From an uncultured Oscillospiraceae bacterium (GTDB taxonomy: Bacteria > Bacillota > Clostridia > Oscillospirales > Oscillospiraceae), in NCBI GenBank assembly GCA_910585155.1, contig CAJUEC010000009.1, positions 17,644 through 81,643 of the forward strand: a stretch of 64,000 nucleotides of DNA, read 5' to 3'. The number at the start of each line of letters is the position of its first letter. Within the stretch, counting starts at the first letter, position 1. This document shows positions 49,240-57,488 of the stretch, piece by piece. A program made the position numbers and the translations under genes. The notes under the pieces were generated by a model, which saw only the letters and a list, made by a program, of their open reading frames with translations, was not told where the DNA came from and searched no databases.

Positions 49240-50206
49240 AAAGCTGACCCTGACTCCGGAGTGGGATAAGACCTTCCCCAAGAGCGGCAAAGTGGACCAC
49301 AGCGCGGTGACATTCCACAACCGCTACGGCATTGCCCTGGCTGCTGACCTCTATGTCCCCAAGGGCAGGATCGGGAAACTGCCCGCCATCGCTGTGTGCG
49401 GCCCCTTCGGCGCGGTGAAGGAGCAGTGCGCCGGACTGTACGCCCAGACCATGGCGGAGCGGGGCTTTCTCACCATCGCGTTCGACCCCTCTTTCACCGG
49501 CGAGAGCGGCGGCACGCCCCGCTATATGGCCTCCCCGGACATCAACACCGAGGATTTCCAGGCGGCGGTGGATTATCTGTCCCTTCGGAACGATGTGGAT
49601 TCGGAGAAAATCGGTATCATCGGCATCTGCAGCTGGGGCGGCATGGCGCTGAACGCGGCCGCTCTGGACACCCGGATCAAGGCCACTGTGGCCTCCACCA
49701 TGTACGACATGAGCCGGATAACCGCCAACGGCTACTTTGATGCCGGGGACAGCGAGGTGGCCCGCTTCGAGAAGAAAAAGGCATTGAATGCCCAGCGGCT
49801 CATAGACTACAAGAACGGCGAGCACGCCCTGGGCGGCGGCGTGGCAGACCCCCTGCCCGAGGACGCACCCTTTTTTGTTAAGGACTATTACGACTACTAC
49901 AAAACTCCCCGCGGCTATCACCCCCGTTCCCTCAACTCCAACGGCGGCTGGAATGTCACCGGCTGTATGTCCTTCCTCAGCCAGCCTATCCTGGCCTATA
50001 CGGGGGAAATCCGCAGCGCCGTCTTGGTCATGCACGGCGAGAAGGCCCACTCTTGCTATTTCAGCCGGGACGCCTTCGCCAAGCTGACCGGGGACAATAA
50101 GGAGCTGCTTCTCATCCCCAGCGCCGTCCACACCGACCTCTACGACCGGACGGACATCATCCCCTTCGACAAACTGGTTGACTTCTTCCAGAAGAATCTG
50201 AAGTAA
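49232..50206 (+). CDS. Alpha/beta hydrolase, dienelactone-hydrolase-like
   Basis: This 324-residue hydrolase has YGIALAADLYVPKGRIGKLP, the turn VCGPFGAVKEQ, AFDPSFTGESGG and the nucleophile elbow IIGICSWGGMALNAAA; Cys or Ser in GICSWGG may be the nucleophile, as in YcjY/DLH-like enzymes. The acid lies near VLVMHGEKAHSC and the His near PSAVHTDLYD. It acts in the cytoplasm; no signal peptide. RBS AAAGGAGG precedes ATG 49232. In the operon it sits before a carboxymuconolactone-decarboxylase/cupin protein, which fits small-molecule lactone or quinone chemistry. Confidence 0.87.
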   Translation: MDEKLTLTPEWDKTFPKSGKVDHSAVTFHNRYGIALAADLYVPKGRIGKLPAIAVCGPFGAVKEQCAGLYAQTMAERGFLTIAFDPSFTGESGGTPRYMASPDINTEDFQAAVDYLSLRNDVDSEKIGIIGICSWGGMALNAAALDTRIKATVASTMYDMSRITANGYFDAGDSEVARFEKKKALNAQRLIDYKNGEHALGGGVADPLPEDAPFFVKDYYDYYKTPRGYHPRSLNSNGGWNVTGCMSFLSQPILAYTGEIRSAVLVMHGEKAHSCYFSRDAFAKLTGDNKELLLIPSAVHTDLYDRTDIIPFDKLVDFFQKNLK

Positions 50207-50221
50207 AAGGAGGCCCCCAAT

Positions 50222-50968
50222 ATGGTAAAACAGACTGCGGGCAGAGACGCCCTGCATGAGTTTGCCCCCAAGTTCGCGGAGCTGAACGACGATATACTAT
50301 TTGGCGAGGTGTGGTCAAGGGAGGAACAGCTGCCGCTGAGAACCCGCTCCATTGTGACCATCACCGCCCTCATCAGCAAGGGCATCGTGGACAGCGCCCT
50401 GACCTACCATCTTTCCTCCGCCCGAGCAAACGGCGTAACCCGCACCGAGATGGCGGAGATCCTGACCCATCTGGCATTCTACGCCGGATGGCCCAACGCC
50501 TGGGCCGCGTTCCGCATGGCCGAGGAGGTCTACGCCGGGGACGGAGAGCAGGAGCAGCATGGCGGCTTCTTCGGACTGGGAAAGCCGAACACAGCTTTCG
50601 CCCAGTATTTTACCGGCAGCAGCTATTTGAAGCCCCTGACCGATCCTAAGGAAACCGTGTTCCTCGCCAACGTCACTTTTGAACCGGGCTGCCGCAACCA
50701 CTGGCATATCCATCACGCCAAAAGCGGCGGCGGGCAGATCTTGATCTGCGTGGACGGCGAGGGCTGGTATCAGGAGGACGGGAAACCGGCCCAAAGCCTG
50801 AAGCCCGGCGATGTGGTGACCATCCCCGCCGGGGTGAAGCACTGGCACGGGGCCAAAGCCAACTGTTGGTTCAGCCACCTGGCGGTGGAGTGTCCGGGTG
50901 AGGACACCTCCAACGAGTGGCTGGAGCCGGTGACGGACAATAGTTACGATCAACTGTCTCGAAATTAA
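50222..50968 (+). CDS. Carboxymuconolactone decarboxylase-like/cupin fusion protein
   Basis: This 248-residue protein joins an AhpD-like CMD domain (about 10-105; LRTRSIVTITALISKGIVDS, then HLAFYAGWPNAWAAFRMAEE) to a cupin (about 130-235) with metal ligands in NHWHIHHAKSGGGQ and PAGVKHWHGA. The CMD domain lacks the CxxC of peroxidase-type AhpD proteins (TYHLSSA in that place), so it is not a thiol peroxidase. Such fusions occur in aromatic or quinone detoxification loci. RBS AAAGGAGG. Third gene of the LysR-linked operon. Confidence 0.88.
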   Translation: MVKQTAGRDALHEFAPKFAELNDDILFGEVWSREEQLPLRTRSIVTITALISKGIVDSALTYHLSSARANGVTRTEMAEILTHLAFYAGWPNAWAAFRMAEEVYAGDGEQEQHGGFFGLGKPNTAFAQYFTGSSYLKPLTDPKETVFLANVTFEPGCRNHWHIHHAKSGGGQILICVDGEGWYQEDGKPAQSLKPGDVVTIPAGVKHWHGAKANCWFSHLAVECPGEDTSNEWLEPVTDNSYDQLSRN

Positions 50969-50981
50969 ACGAGGAGTCACG

Positions 50982-52895
50982 ATGAAAAAAAGATTTCTTT
51001 CCTTTTCAATGGCGGCCTGCATGGTCTTCCTGCTGACCATGACCGCCTGTGCGGCGGAAGTCCCCGCCGCCGGCGGTGGGGCGGATCTGGACCGCGCGAA
51101 ACTCACGTCTGAATCCCAGCCCGCGTCCGCGTTCACGGATGTGTCCGCCGATGCGTGGTACGCCGAGGCGGTGGAATACTGCCGTCAAAACGACCTCATG
51201 AACGGCACGTCCGACACCACCTTCGCGCCGGAGGAAACGCTGACCCGCGCTATGCTGGTTACCATCCTGTGGCGGCAGGCGGAGAGGCCGGTGGTGAATT
51301 ACCTGATGCGGTTCTCCGATGTCCCCGAGGATCAGTGGTACAGCGAGGCAGTCCGTTGGGCGGCCAGCGAACAGCTGGTGAACGGCTATGGTGACGATCG
51401 CTTTGGCACCGATGACCCCATCACCCAGGAGCACCTGAACCTGATTTTCCAGCGGTATACCAATCAGCCTGTCACCCAGGGCATCCCCGGCTTTGACGGC
51501 AGCTCCAAGCCCGCCACCCGGGCCCAGGCCGCGGCGGCGGTGATGAATTACGCCCGGCTTCCCCAGCAGGATCCCTCCGGAGGCAAGGTGCTGGTGGCCT
51601 ATTTCTCCGCCACGGGGAACACCCGCCCAGTGGCGGAAAAGGCGGCGGAGCTGACTGGCGGCGATCTCTTTGAGATTATTCCCACCCAGCCCTACACCGC
51701 CGCCGACCTGAACTACAACACCGACTGCCGGGCCAATGCCGAGCAGAACGACCCGGACGCCCGGCCCGCCATCGCCAACGCTGTGGAGAATATGGGGCAG
51801 TATGACGCGGTGCTCATCGGCTACCCGATCTGGTGGGGCCGCGCGCCCAAGATCATCCACACCTTCCTGGAGACCTACGACCTGAGCGGTAAGACCATCG
51901 CGACCTTCTGCACCTCCGGGAGCAGCCCCCACGAGGACGCCACCATCCGGGGCTGCGAGCCGGACGCCGTCTGGCTGGAGGGCCGGCGCTTCTCCGGAAC
52001 GTCCCAGGTGGAGGAGTGGGTCAGCAGCCTTGATCTGCCAAGAACTGAGGAAGATAACACGGTGGGTATATTCAACCTTGAAAAAAAGACCGTCACCCTC
52101 AACAGCGGCTATGAAATGCCCCTTAACGGCCTGGGAACCTACAGCCTCCACGGCGAGACCTGCGTTAATTCTGTAAAGTCCGCTCTGGCCAGCGGTGTTC
52201 GGCTGATCGATACCGCATCCGCCTATGGAAATGAGGAAGAGGTAGGCCAAGCTGTCCGGGAGGCTATGGAGGAGCTGGGCCTCCAAAGAGAAGACATTTT
52301 CGTCGTTACGAAAATCTATCCAGGCAGCGAAATGGCGGAGCCGGAGGAGGCGATCCAGGCGTGTCTGGACCGGCTGGATATCGGCTATGTGGACCTAATG
52401 CTCCTGCACCACCCTGACAAGAACGACGTGAAAGCATATCAGGCGATGGAGAAATTTGTGGAGGAAGGGAAGATCCGCTCCATCGGCCTGTCCAACTGGT
52501 ATGTGGAGGAGCTGGAGGAATTCCTGCCCTGGGTGGACATCACTCCGGCGCTGGTTCAAAATGAAATCCATCCTTATTACCAGGAGAACGATGTGATTCC
52601 CTATATTCAAAGCCTGGGAATTGTGGTGCAGGGCTGGTATCCCCTGGGCGGTCGGGGACATACAGCGGAGCTGCTGGGGGACGAAGTGATCTCCGGTATC
52701 GCCAAGGCTCACGGTGTGTCCTCCGCCCAGGTCATCCTCCGCTGGAATCTGCAAAAGGGTGTGGTGGTCATCCCCGGCTCCAGCAACCCTGACCATATCA
52801 AAGAAAACACACAGCTGTATCATTTTGCGCTGACCGATGAGGAGATGGCGCAGATCAATGCTCTTGATCGGAACGAAAAGCACGATTGGTACTGA
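50982..52895 (+). CDS. Exported SLH-flavodoxin-aldo/keto reductase fusion protein
   Basis: This 637-residue protein has a signal peptide with a lipobox-like MTAC (Cys23) and two to three S-layer homology repeats (about 50-190; FTDVSADAWYAEAVEYC, FSDVPEDQWYSEAVRWA). A flavodoxin domain follows (about 202-350) with the FMN phosphate loop YFSATGNTR and GYPIWWGRAPK. Last is an aldo/keto reductase (about 365-637) with a full tetrad: D410, Y415, K444, H476. The order suggests a wall-bound two-module redox enzyme, but NAD(P)H outside the cell is not expected, so the true site of action is open. Last gene of the LysR-linked operon. Confidence 0.88.
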   Translation: MKKRFLSFSMAACMVFLLTMTACAAEVPAAGGGADLDRAKLTSESQPASAFTDVSADAWYAEAVEYCRQNDLMNGTSDTTFAPEETLTRAMLVTILWRQAERPVVNYLMRFSDVPEDQWYSEAVRWAASEQLVNGYGDDRFGTDDPITQEHLNLIFQRYTNQPVTQGIPGFDGSSKPATRAQAAAAVMNYARLPQQDPSGGKVLVAYFSATGNTRPVAEKAAELTGGDLFEIIPTQPYTAADLNYNTDCRANAEQNDPDARPAIANAVENMGQYDAVLIGYPIWWGRAPKIIHTFLETYDLSGKTIATFCTSGSSPHEDATIRGCEPDAVWLEGRRFSGTSQVEEWVSSLDLPRTEEDNTVGIFNLEKKTVTLNSGYEMPLNGLGTYSLHGETCVNSVKSALASGVRLIDTASAYGNEEEVGQAVREAMEELGLQREDIFVVTKIYPGSEMAEPEEAIQACLDRLDIGYVDLMLLHHPDKNDVKAYQAMEKFVEEGKIRSIGLSNWYVEELEEFLPWVDITPALVQNEIHPYYQENDVIPYIQSLGIVVQGWYPLGGRGHTAELLGDEVISGIAKAHGVSSAQVILRWNLQKGVVVIPGSSNPDHIKENTQLYHFALTDEEMAQINALDRNEKHDWY

Positions 52896-52944
52896 TATTT
52901 TTTCGATAAGGCCTGCGTTCATATAGTTTGGATCAACGCTTATT

Positions 52945-53228
52945 CAGCAAATGTACACAAAGCTGAAGAATGAGGGGCGCGCGCGGGAACACCCAGAGCA
53001 TGGCCGTGAAGTCCCACTGAGGGACTGACACTACCGGAAGCAGACTGTCCGTCCAAACACATCCTCACGGGCAGGGAGCTGGACAAATTCATGGAATCCA
53101 TCCAGGCCGACCCCTTCTGGCACGACTTCTTCTACACCAAACTGACCGCCGGTCTGCGCCGGGGAGAAATCTGCGGCTACGAGTGGCAGATCTCAAGAGT
53201 CAGCCTGGTACGCTCCAATCTCTTCTGA
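52945..53228 (+). pseudogene. Degenerate tyrosine recombinase (integrase), N-terminal parts
   Basis: Two frames carry integrase pieces in natural order. First is a core-binding segment (QMYTKLKNEGRAREHPEHGR, about 52948-53020), broken by a stop. After a deletion comes NPTEG-like SPTEGLTLPEADCPSKHILT, then GRELDKFMESIQADPFWHDF and TAGLRRGEICGYEW (about 53010-53190). The catalytic C-terminal half is absent. It is on the plus strand, opposite to the C-terminal integrase half at 43528-44076, and marks the right edge of the accessory island. Confidence 0.78.
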
Positions 53229-53245
53229 ACATTTCACCGTATGGG

Positions 53246-54568
53246 TCAGCCCTCCTGCTCGCCCGGCCAGCTCATAGCGGTGAACTGAAACCAGCCGTCC
53301 TCCCGGCTGATGGCGTAGGAGACCTGATGGTTTCGCAGCACCCGGTCCACCGTCTGCAAGCCAAAGCCATGTAGCATTGGGTCCTGCCGAAGACCAGCAT
53401 CCTCCGGCGGCAGCGGATTTCGGACAGAAAGCACCAGCTCGCCGCCCTGGCACAGCAGCTTGACGTTGATCTCCCGGTGCTTGTCCAGCTTGCGGCAGGC
53501 GTCGAGGGCATTGTCCAGCAGATTGCCTAGCAGCTTGACCACTTCGTCGTCCGTAAAAGGCAGGCTGGACAGATCGCCCACCATAAAACGCACGGCGGTC
53601 TGCTGCTCCCGTGCCTGGCTGTATTTCAGGTTCAGGACCGCGTCGGCAATGGGGTGGTTGGTCTGCACGGTAGGGCTGTCCTGATAGGTATACTGGGTGA
53701 GCTGCTGCAAATAGGTGTTAGCCTCTCCGTATTGCTGCTGGGCCAGCAGCATGGAGAGCACCGTCAACCGGTTGCGGTATTCGTGGGTCTGGATGCGCTG
53801 GCTGCAAAACATCTGGCGCAGCTCCTCCATCTGGCCGTGCTCCTTTTCCTGCTGCCGCAGCTGCTGCTGGCACTGCCTCTGGAGCTTCAGCGCCCGGAGC
53901 GTCCATACCACCCCCAACACCAAAACCAGCTCCAGCGCCACCAGCAGCATACACAGCACCCACGGAACCCTCCCAATGTCCGCGTCCGGCCCGCTGCGGC
54001 CGCGTACCTCCGGCCAGACAATGGCGCAGATACAGCCCAGCCCCGCCAGCGGCAGCAGGGTGAGCAGCGCCGCAGCCGGCCAGCTCAGCGGCTGCAGCCC
54101 GCGCCGGGTCTGCTGAAACTGCCCGTATACCATGCACAGTGCCAGCACAAAGCAGCGGGAGGCAATGTCCGTCACCGGCACGCTGATGCTGCGGTTGTAA
54201 CCCAGCACGAGATTCATCCGAAAGGCGGATACGGTCAACCACCCGATCTGGATGGAGGCAACGCAGAGCAGTGCAAAAATGGCCGCCAAAACCATTGCTT
54301 TCCGTCTCAGCTTCCCCTCGTAGGCCGCGCAGGCATACAGCAGCCACAGCAGCGCGGGCACCGTAATGCACGCTGCCTGCCGCCAGACATCCCCCGCCCC
54401 CGGCCTCTCCGCCAGCATCCAGGCCAGCATGTGCACAGCGCTGCACAGCACCGGCCCGGCCCAGTGGAGCCACCCGCGCCCGGCGGCGGGCGGCAGGGTC
54501 ATTCGCAGCACCAGCCACACGGCGGCGCATTCCAGCACGGCGGGTGCCAGCCGCAATAGTTCCTTCAT
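53246..54568 (-). CDS. GHKL-type sensor histidine kinase (second LytTR system)
   Basis: This 440-residue kinase has about six transmembrane helices (5-225), a coiled coil rich in Gln (LKLQRQCQQQLRQQEKEHGQ), and a GHKL domain. Likely phosphoacceptor His262 sits in THEYRNRLTVL; the N box is LLGNLLDNALDACRKL and the G box HGFGLQTVDR. ATG 54568 is used because the helices begin there; upstream residues are not membrane-like. It lies 38 bp after the LytTR regulator gene. Probably senses an outside ligand linked to the divergent ABC operon. Confidence 0.9.
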   Translation of the reverse strand: MKELLRLAPAVLECAAVWLVLRMTLPPAAGRGWLHWAGPVLCSAVHMLAWMLAERPGAGDVWRQAACITVPALLWLLYACAAYEGKLRRKAMVLAAIFALLCVASIQIGWLTVSAFRMNLVLGYNRSISVPVTDIASRCFVLALCMVYGQFQQTRRGLQPLSWPAAALLTLLPLAGLGCICAIVWPEVRGRSGPDADIGRVPWVLCMLLVALELVLVLGVVWTLRALKLQRQCQQQLRQQEKEHGQMEELRQMFCSQRIQTHEYRNRLTVLSMLLAQQQYGEANTYLQQLTQYTYQDSPTVQTNHPIADAVLNLKYSQAREQQTAVRFMVGDLSSLPFTDDEVVKLLGNLLDNALDACRKLDKHREINVKLLCQGGELVLSVRNPLPPEDAGLRQDPMLHGFGLQTVDRVLRNHQVSYAISREDGWFQFTAMSWPGEQEG

Positions 54569-54606
54569 GGGCGTTTCTCTCCTTTCAGGGCCGCGGCCCC
54601 CCGCGC

Positions 54607-55311
54607 CTACCGCCCTTTCCAGCCCAGCAGCTGCTCCACCAGCTGGGTGTAGTTTTGTCTGCTGCACGGCAGGCGTTCGCCATTTACCATGTAGGCCTGG
54701 TAATTGGATATTTTTCTGCACAAATCCATGTTAACCAGCATGCTTTTTTGAATGCGCAAAAAGCCCTCCCGGGCTAGGGTGGCCTCCCAGTCCTGGAGCT
54801 TTCCGTAAAACTCCACCTCGGCCCCTGTAGTCAGGTGCGCGCACAGCAGATGGCGGCGGCTTTCCAGATACACCAGCCTGGCCAGCTCCAAGGTCACCGG
54901 CTGATTTTGAATGGTCACGGTGACGCTGCTTTTTCGATGGCGCAGCTCCCGAAGGGCCTCCCCCATGGTGGTGGCAAAGGTGCCCGTGAGCTCCTCCTTC
55001 AGCAGATAGGAGAAGGCGCGCACCGCGTATCCCATGATGGCGTAGTTCACATAGGCGGACAGGAAGATCAGAATGGCATCCTGATTCTGTTCCCGCAGGG
55101 CCTTGGCGGCCTGGATGCCGTCCATCTCCTGCATAGAAACATCCAGCAGCACCAAGCTGTAGCCGGCAAGCTCACTGGATACAAAGGCCAGCGGGGAGGT
55201 GAACCGGCTGATTTCCGCCTCCACGCCCTGTCCGTCGAAAAAGCGCCGAGTCAGCTCCTCGACTTTGTTGACAAAAGCCGGTTCGTCATCGCAGATCGCA
55301 ACCCGGATCAA
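54607..55311 (-). CDS. LytTR-family response regulator (second system)
   Basis: This 234-residue regulator has a receiver with AICDDEPAF, phosphoacceptor D57 in LLDVSMQEMDG and an AFSYLLKE lysine region, then a LytTR DNA-binding domain (VYLESRRHLLCAHLTTGAEV, then FLRIQKSMLVNMDLCRKISN). The start is a TTG at 55311, six bases after GGGGGAG; other starts lack a site. A consensus promoter lies upstream. Direct repeats CCGCATCTTGTGC in the divergent promoter region are the likely target. Confidence 0.9.
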   Translation of the reverse strand: MIRVAICDDEPAFVNKVEELTRRFFDGQGVEAEISRFTSPLAFVSSELAGYSLVLLDVSMQEMDGIQAAKALREQNQDAILIFLSAYVNYAIMGYAVRAFSYLLKEELTGTFATTMGEALRELRHRKSSVTVTIQNQPVTLELARLVYLESRRHLLCAHLTTGAEVEFYGKLQDWEATLAREGFLRIQKSMLVNMDLCRKISNYQAYMVNGERLPCSRQNYTQLVEQLLGWKGR

Positions 55312-55347
55312 CAGTCTCTCCCCCTCCCCGTTCGACGTCTTTTCTTG

Positions 55348-55377
55348 ATTATAGTATACGCGCTCATATCGTGTCAA
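55348..55377 (-). promoter_or_regulatory. Promoter of the second LytTR/GHKL operon
   Basis: On the minus strand TTGACA (55377-55372) and TATAAT (55353-55348) are separated by 18 bases, just beside the direct repeats at 55389-55421. Confidence 0.82.
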
Positions 55378-55388
55378 ACACAGGCGGC

Positions 55389-55421
55389 CCGCATCTTGTG
55401 CCAGAAAGCCGCATCTTGTGC
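55389..55421. promoter_or_regulatory. Direct repeats, candidate LytTR binding sites
   Basis: CCGCATCTTGTGC occurs at 55389-55401 and again at 55409-55421, a 20-bp period (two helical turns on one DNA face). This is the spacing used by LytTR-domain regulators. The repeats sit upstream of both divergent promoters. Confidence 0.7.
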
Positions 55422-55429
55422 AAGGGCAC

Positions 55430-55458
55430 TTGCGCGGGGCGGAAAACTATCCCATAAT
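55430..55458 (+). promoter_or_regulatory. Promoter of the ABC importer operon
   Basis: TTGCGC (55430-55435) and CATAAT (55453-55458) are 17 bases apart, nine bases downstream of the direct repeats. The weak -35 fits an activator-dependent promoter. Confidence 0.65.
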
Positions 55459-55515
55459 GACGGCAGAACACGGGGTGCTCCAAGGAGTCAAATGCGCGGA
55501 AAAGGAGGGGTCTGC

Positions 55516-56319
55516 TTGGGTAAGAAAAATGGCCGGACCGGCTTTCTCCTTGTCGTCCCCAGCTTGGCGGGGGTGTGCGCGTTTTATGTGGTCCCCTTCC
55601 TGTCCAGCCTCTACTACACCTTCACCCAGGGGGTGTCGGAGCCCAGGTTCGTGGGGCTGGCCAACTTCCGGGAGCTGCTGGACAGCCCGGTCTTTCGTCA
55701 GGCGGTGGGCAACACCGCCTTGTTTTTGATCCTGGGCGTGCCGCTGGCGCTGGCCGGCGCTGTCCTGCTCAGCGTGGCGCTGGCCAAGGGCGGCTTCTCC
55801 TGGCAGCGCTGGGCGCTGCTGCTGCCCTTCGTCCTGCCCGCCTCCAGCCTGGCCGTGGCCTGGCAGGGCATGTGGGGGTGGGAGGCCCTGAACGGCCCTG
55901 CCGCCCTGCCCATCACCCTGCTCTTGTACCTGCTGCGCAACGCGGGCTACCTCAGCGTCATCCTCACGGGGGCCATCCGTGCCCTGCCGGGGGAGTACCG
56001 GGAGAGCTGTTTCCTGGACGGCTGCGGCGAGGGCCGCTACCTCTTCCATGTGCTCATCCCCCTGCTCTCGCCCACCCTGCTCTTTGCGGGCATCGTGGCG
56101 GTGATGAACTACTTTCTGCTCTTCCGAGACGTGTATATGCTCTACGGCGATAGCCCGCCCCGGCGGCTGTATATGCTCCAGCACTTTATGAACAGCAGCT
56201 TCTACAAGCTCAACTACCAGCGCCTGAGCGCCGCCGCCTTCGTGACGGTGCTCGCCCTGTCCACCCTGGTGGCGGCGGTGCTGCTGCTCCAGAGGAGGGT
56301 GAAAAGCCATGTGGAATAA
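55516..56319 (+). CDS. Sugar-type ABC transporter permease (MalF/UgpA-like)
   Basis: This 267-residue permease has six helices and the EAA-type loop GAIRALPGEYRESCFLDGCG, typical of carbohydrate-uptake (CUT1) importers. The start is taken as TTG 55516, seven bases after AAAGGAGG; ATG 55492 in the same frame, with AGGAG upstream, is possible. It overlaps the second permease by 11 bp. No ATP-binding subunit is encoded in the operon, as is common for importers that share an MsmX-type ATPase. Confidence 0.9.
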   Translation: MGKKNGRTGFLLVVPSLAGVCAFYVVPFLSSLYYTFTQGVSEPRFVGLANFRELLDSPVFRQAVGNTALFLILGVPLALAGAVLLSVALAKGGFSWQRWALLLPFVLPASSLAVAWQGMWGWEALNGPAALPITLLLYLLRNAGYLSVILTGAIRALPGEYRESCFLDGCGEGRYLFHVLIPLLSPTLLFAGIVAVMNYFLLFRDVYMLYGDSPPRRLYMLQHFMNSSFYKLNYQRLSAAAFVTVLALSTLVAAVLLLQRRVKSHVE

Positions 56320-57082
56320 GGGCCTGGGCTGGCGAATCCAGCGCGCCGCCGTCTCCGCCGCTGCTATCGCATGTCTTATTCCGGCGGGCGTTCTCCTGCT
56401 GGGCTCCCTGCGGGCGGGGGAAAGAGCTTCCCTGGGTCAGTACGAGGAGATTCTGCTGGGCTCCAAGGAGTTTTTCACCTGGTTTTGGAACTCGGCGGGG
56501 TACACCGCCGGGATTCTGGCGCTGTGCGTGCCGGTGGCGGTGCTGGCGGCCTACGGCCTGAGCCTCCATCGCTTTCCGGGCCGGAACGCCCTGCTGTTTC
56601 TCTACACCCTGCTGATGCTCCTCCCGTTCCAGGCCACGGTGGTGGCCCAGTACCTCACCCTGCGCGCCCTGGGGCTGCTGGACACCCCCGCCGCCATCAT
56701 ACTGCCCTGCGCCTTCGGGGCCTTCGGGGCGTTTCTGCTCACCCAGTTCATGCGGGGGCTGGACGGGGAGATTCTGGAGGCCGCCCGGCTGGACGGCGCG
56801 GGGTGGGGGAAGATTCTGCTCCATATCGTCTGCCCCCTGTGCAAGCCCGCCATCCTGTCGCTGGTCACCCTCCAGGCCATCAGCTGCTGGTCCATGGTGG
56901 ACCAGCCGGTGGTGTTTCTGCGCAGCGAGGCGCTGCTCCCCCTGTCCCAGCGGCTGAGCGGACAGACCTTCGGCGGCGCGGCGTTCGCGGCGGGGGTTTT
57001 GTACGCGGTGGCGCCCATGCTCCTCTACCTGTGCTGCCAGAAGGCGCTGGAGGAGGGCATCAGCCTGACCAGCATCAAGTGA
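56309..57082 (+). CDS. Sugar-type ABC transporter permease (MalG/UgpE-like)
   Basis: This 257-residue permease has six helices and the EAA loop GLDGEILEAARLDGAGWGKI. It forms a heterodimer with the preceding gene. The GGAG preceding its start lies within the upstream coding sequence, and the 11-bp overlap suggests coupled translation. The C-terminal end LEEGISLTSIK is typical for the family (…GLTAGAVKG). The substrate should be a sugar or glycerophosphodiester-like compound, to judge from the family; it cannot be read directly. Confidence 0.9.
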   Translation: MWNKGLGWRIQRAAVSAAAIACLIPAGVLLLGSLRAGERASLGQYEEILLGSKEFFTWFWNSAGYTAGILALCVPVAVLAAYGLSLHRFPGRNALLFLYTLLMLLPFQATVVAQYLTLRALGLLDTPAAIILPCAFGAFGAFLLTQFMRGLDGEILEAARLDGAGWGKILLHIVCPLCKPAILSLVTLQAISCWSMVDQPVVFLRSEALLPLSQRLSGQTFGGAAFAAGVLYAVAPMLLYLCCQKALEEGISLTSIK

Positions 57083-57095
57083 AGGAGGCCGGGAG

Positions 57096-57488
57096 ATGAA
57101 CCGGACAGCCACCAAAGCCATCGCCGTTTTTCTGCTCCTCATACTCTTTTTCACCTTCGCCAGCCACCACCTGGACGCCCTGCGCACCCCCCAGGTGCTG
57201 TGCGTGACGCCCAGGTCCGGCGTCATCGCCGGGGAGCGCTATAGCGCGGTGGTGCCGTCCGAGGCCGTCCATTTCGACAGGGACCCCTATGTCTACGTGG
57301 TGGAGGACACCCTCTCCTATTTCTACCCGGTGGCCGCCCGGCGGGCGCTGGTGCGCGTCATCGCCAGCGGGGACGGGCTTTGCGCGGTGGACGGGCTCTA
57401 CTGGGAGGCCCGGGTGGTGCGGTACGCCGACCGGGCGCTCCTGGGCGGCACCATCCCCGTGCGGGCGTGGGAGGAGGAGGCGCCATGA
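57096..57488 (+). CDS. Small membrane-anchored protein of unknown function in the ABC operon
   Basis: This 130-residue protein has one N-terminal transmembrane helix (6-24) and an outside domain of about 100 residues. The late segment (YVYVVEDTLSYFYPVAARRA, then LVRVIASGDGLCAVDGLYWE) recalls the C-terminal barrel and tail of membrane-fusion efflux proteins, but the hairpin and lipoyl parts are absent. It starts 13 bp after the permease and its stop overlaps the next start by 4 bp. It may be an accessory of the transporter. Not recognised. Confidence 0.7.
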   Translation: MNRTATKAIAVFLLLILFFTFASHHLDALRTPQVLCVTPRSGVIAGERYSAVVPSEAVHFDRDPYVYVVEDTLSYFYPVAARRALVRVIASGDGLCAVDGLYWEARVVRYADRALLGGTIPVRAWEEEAP

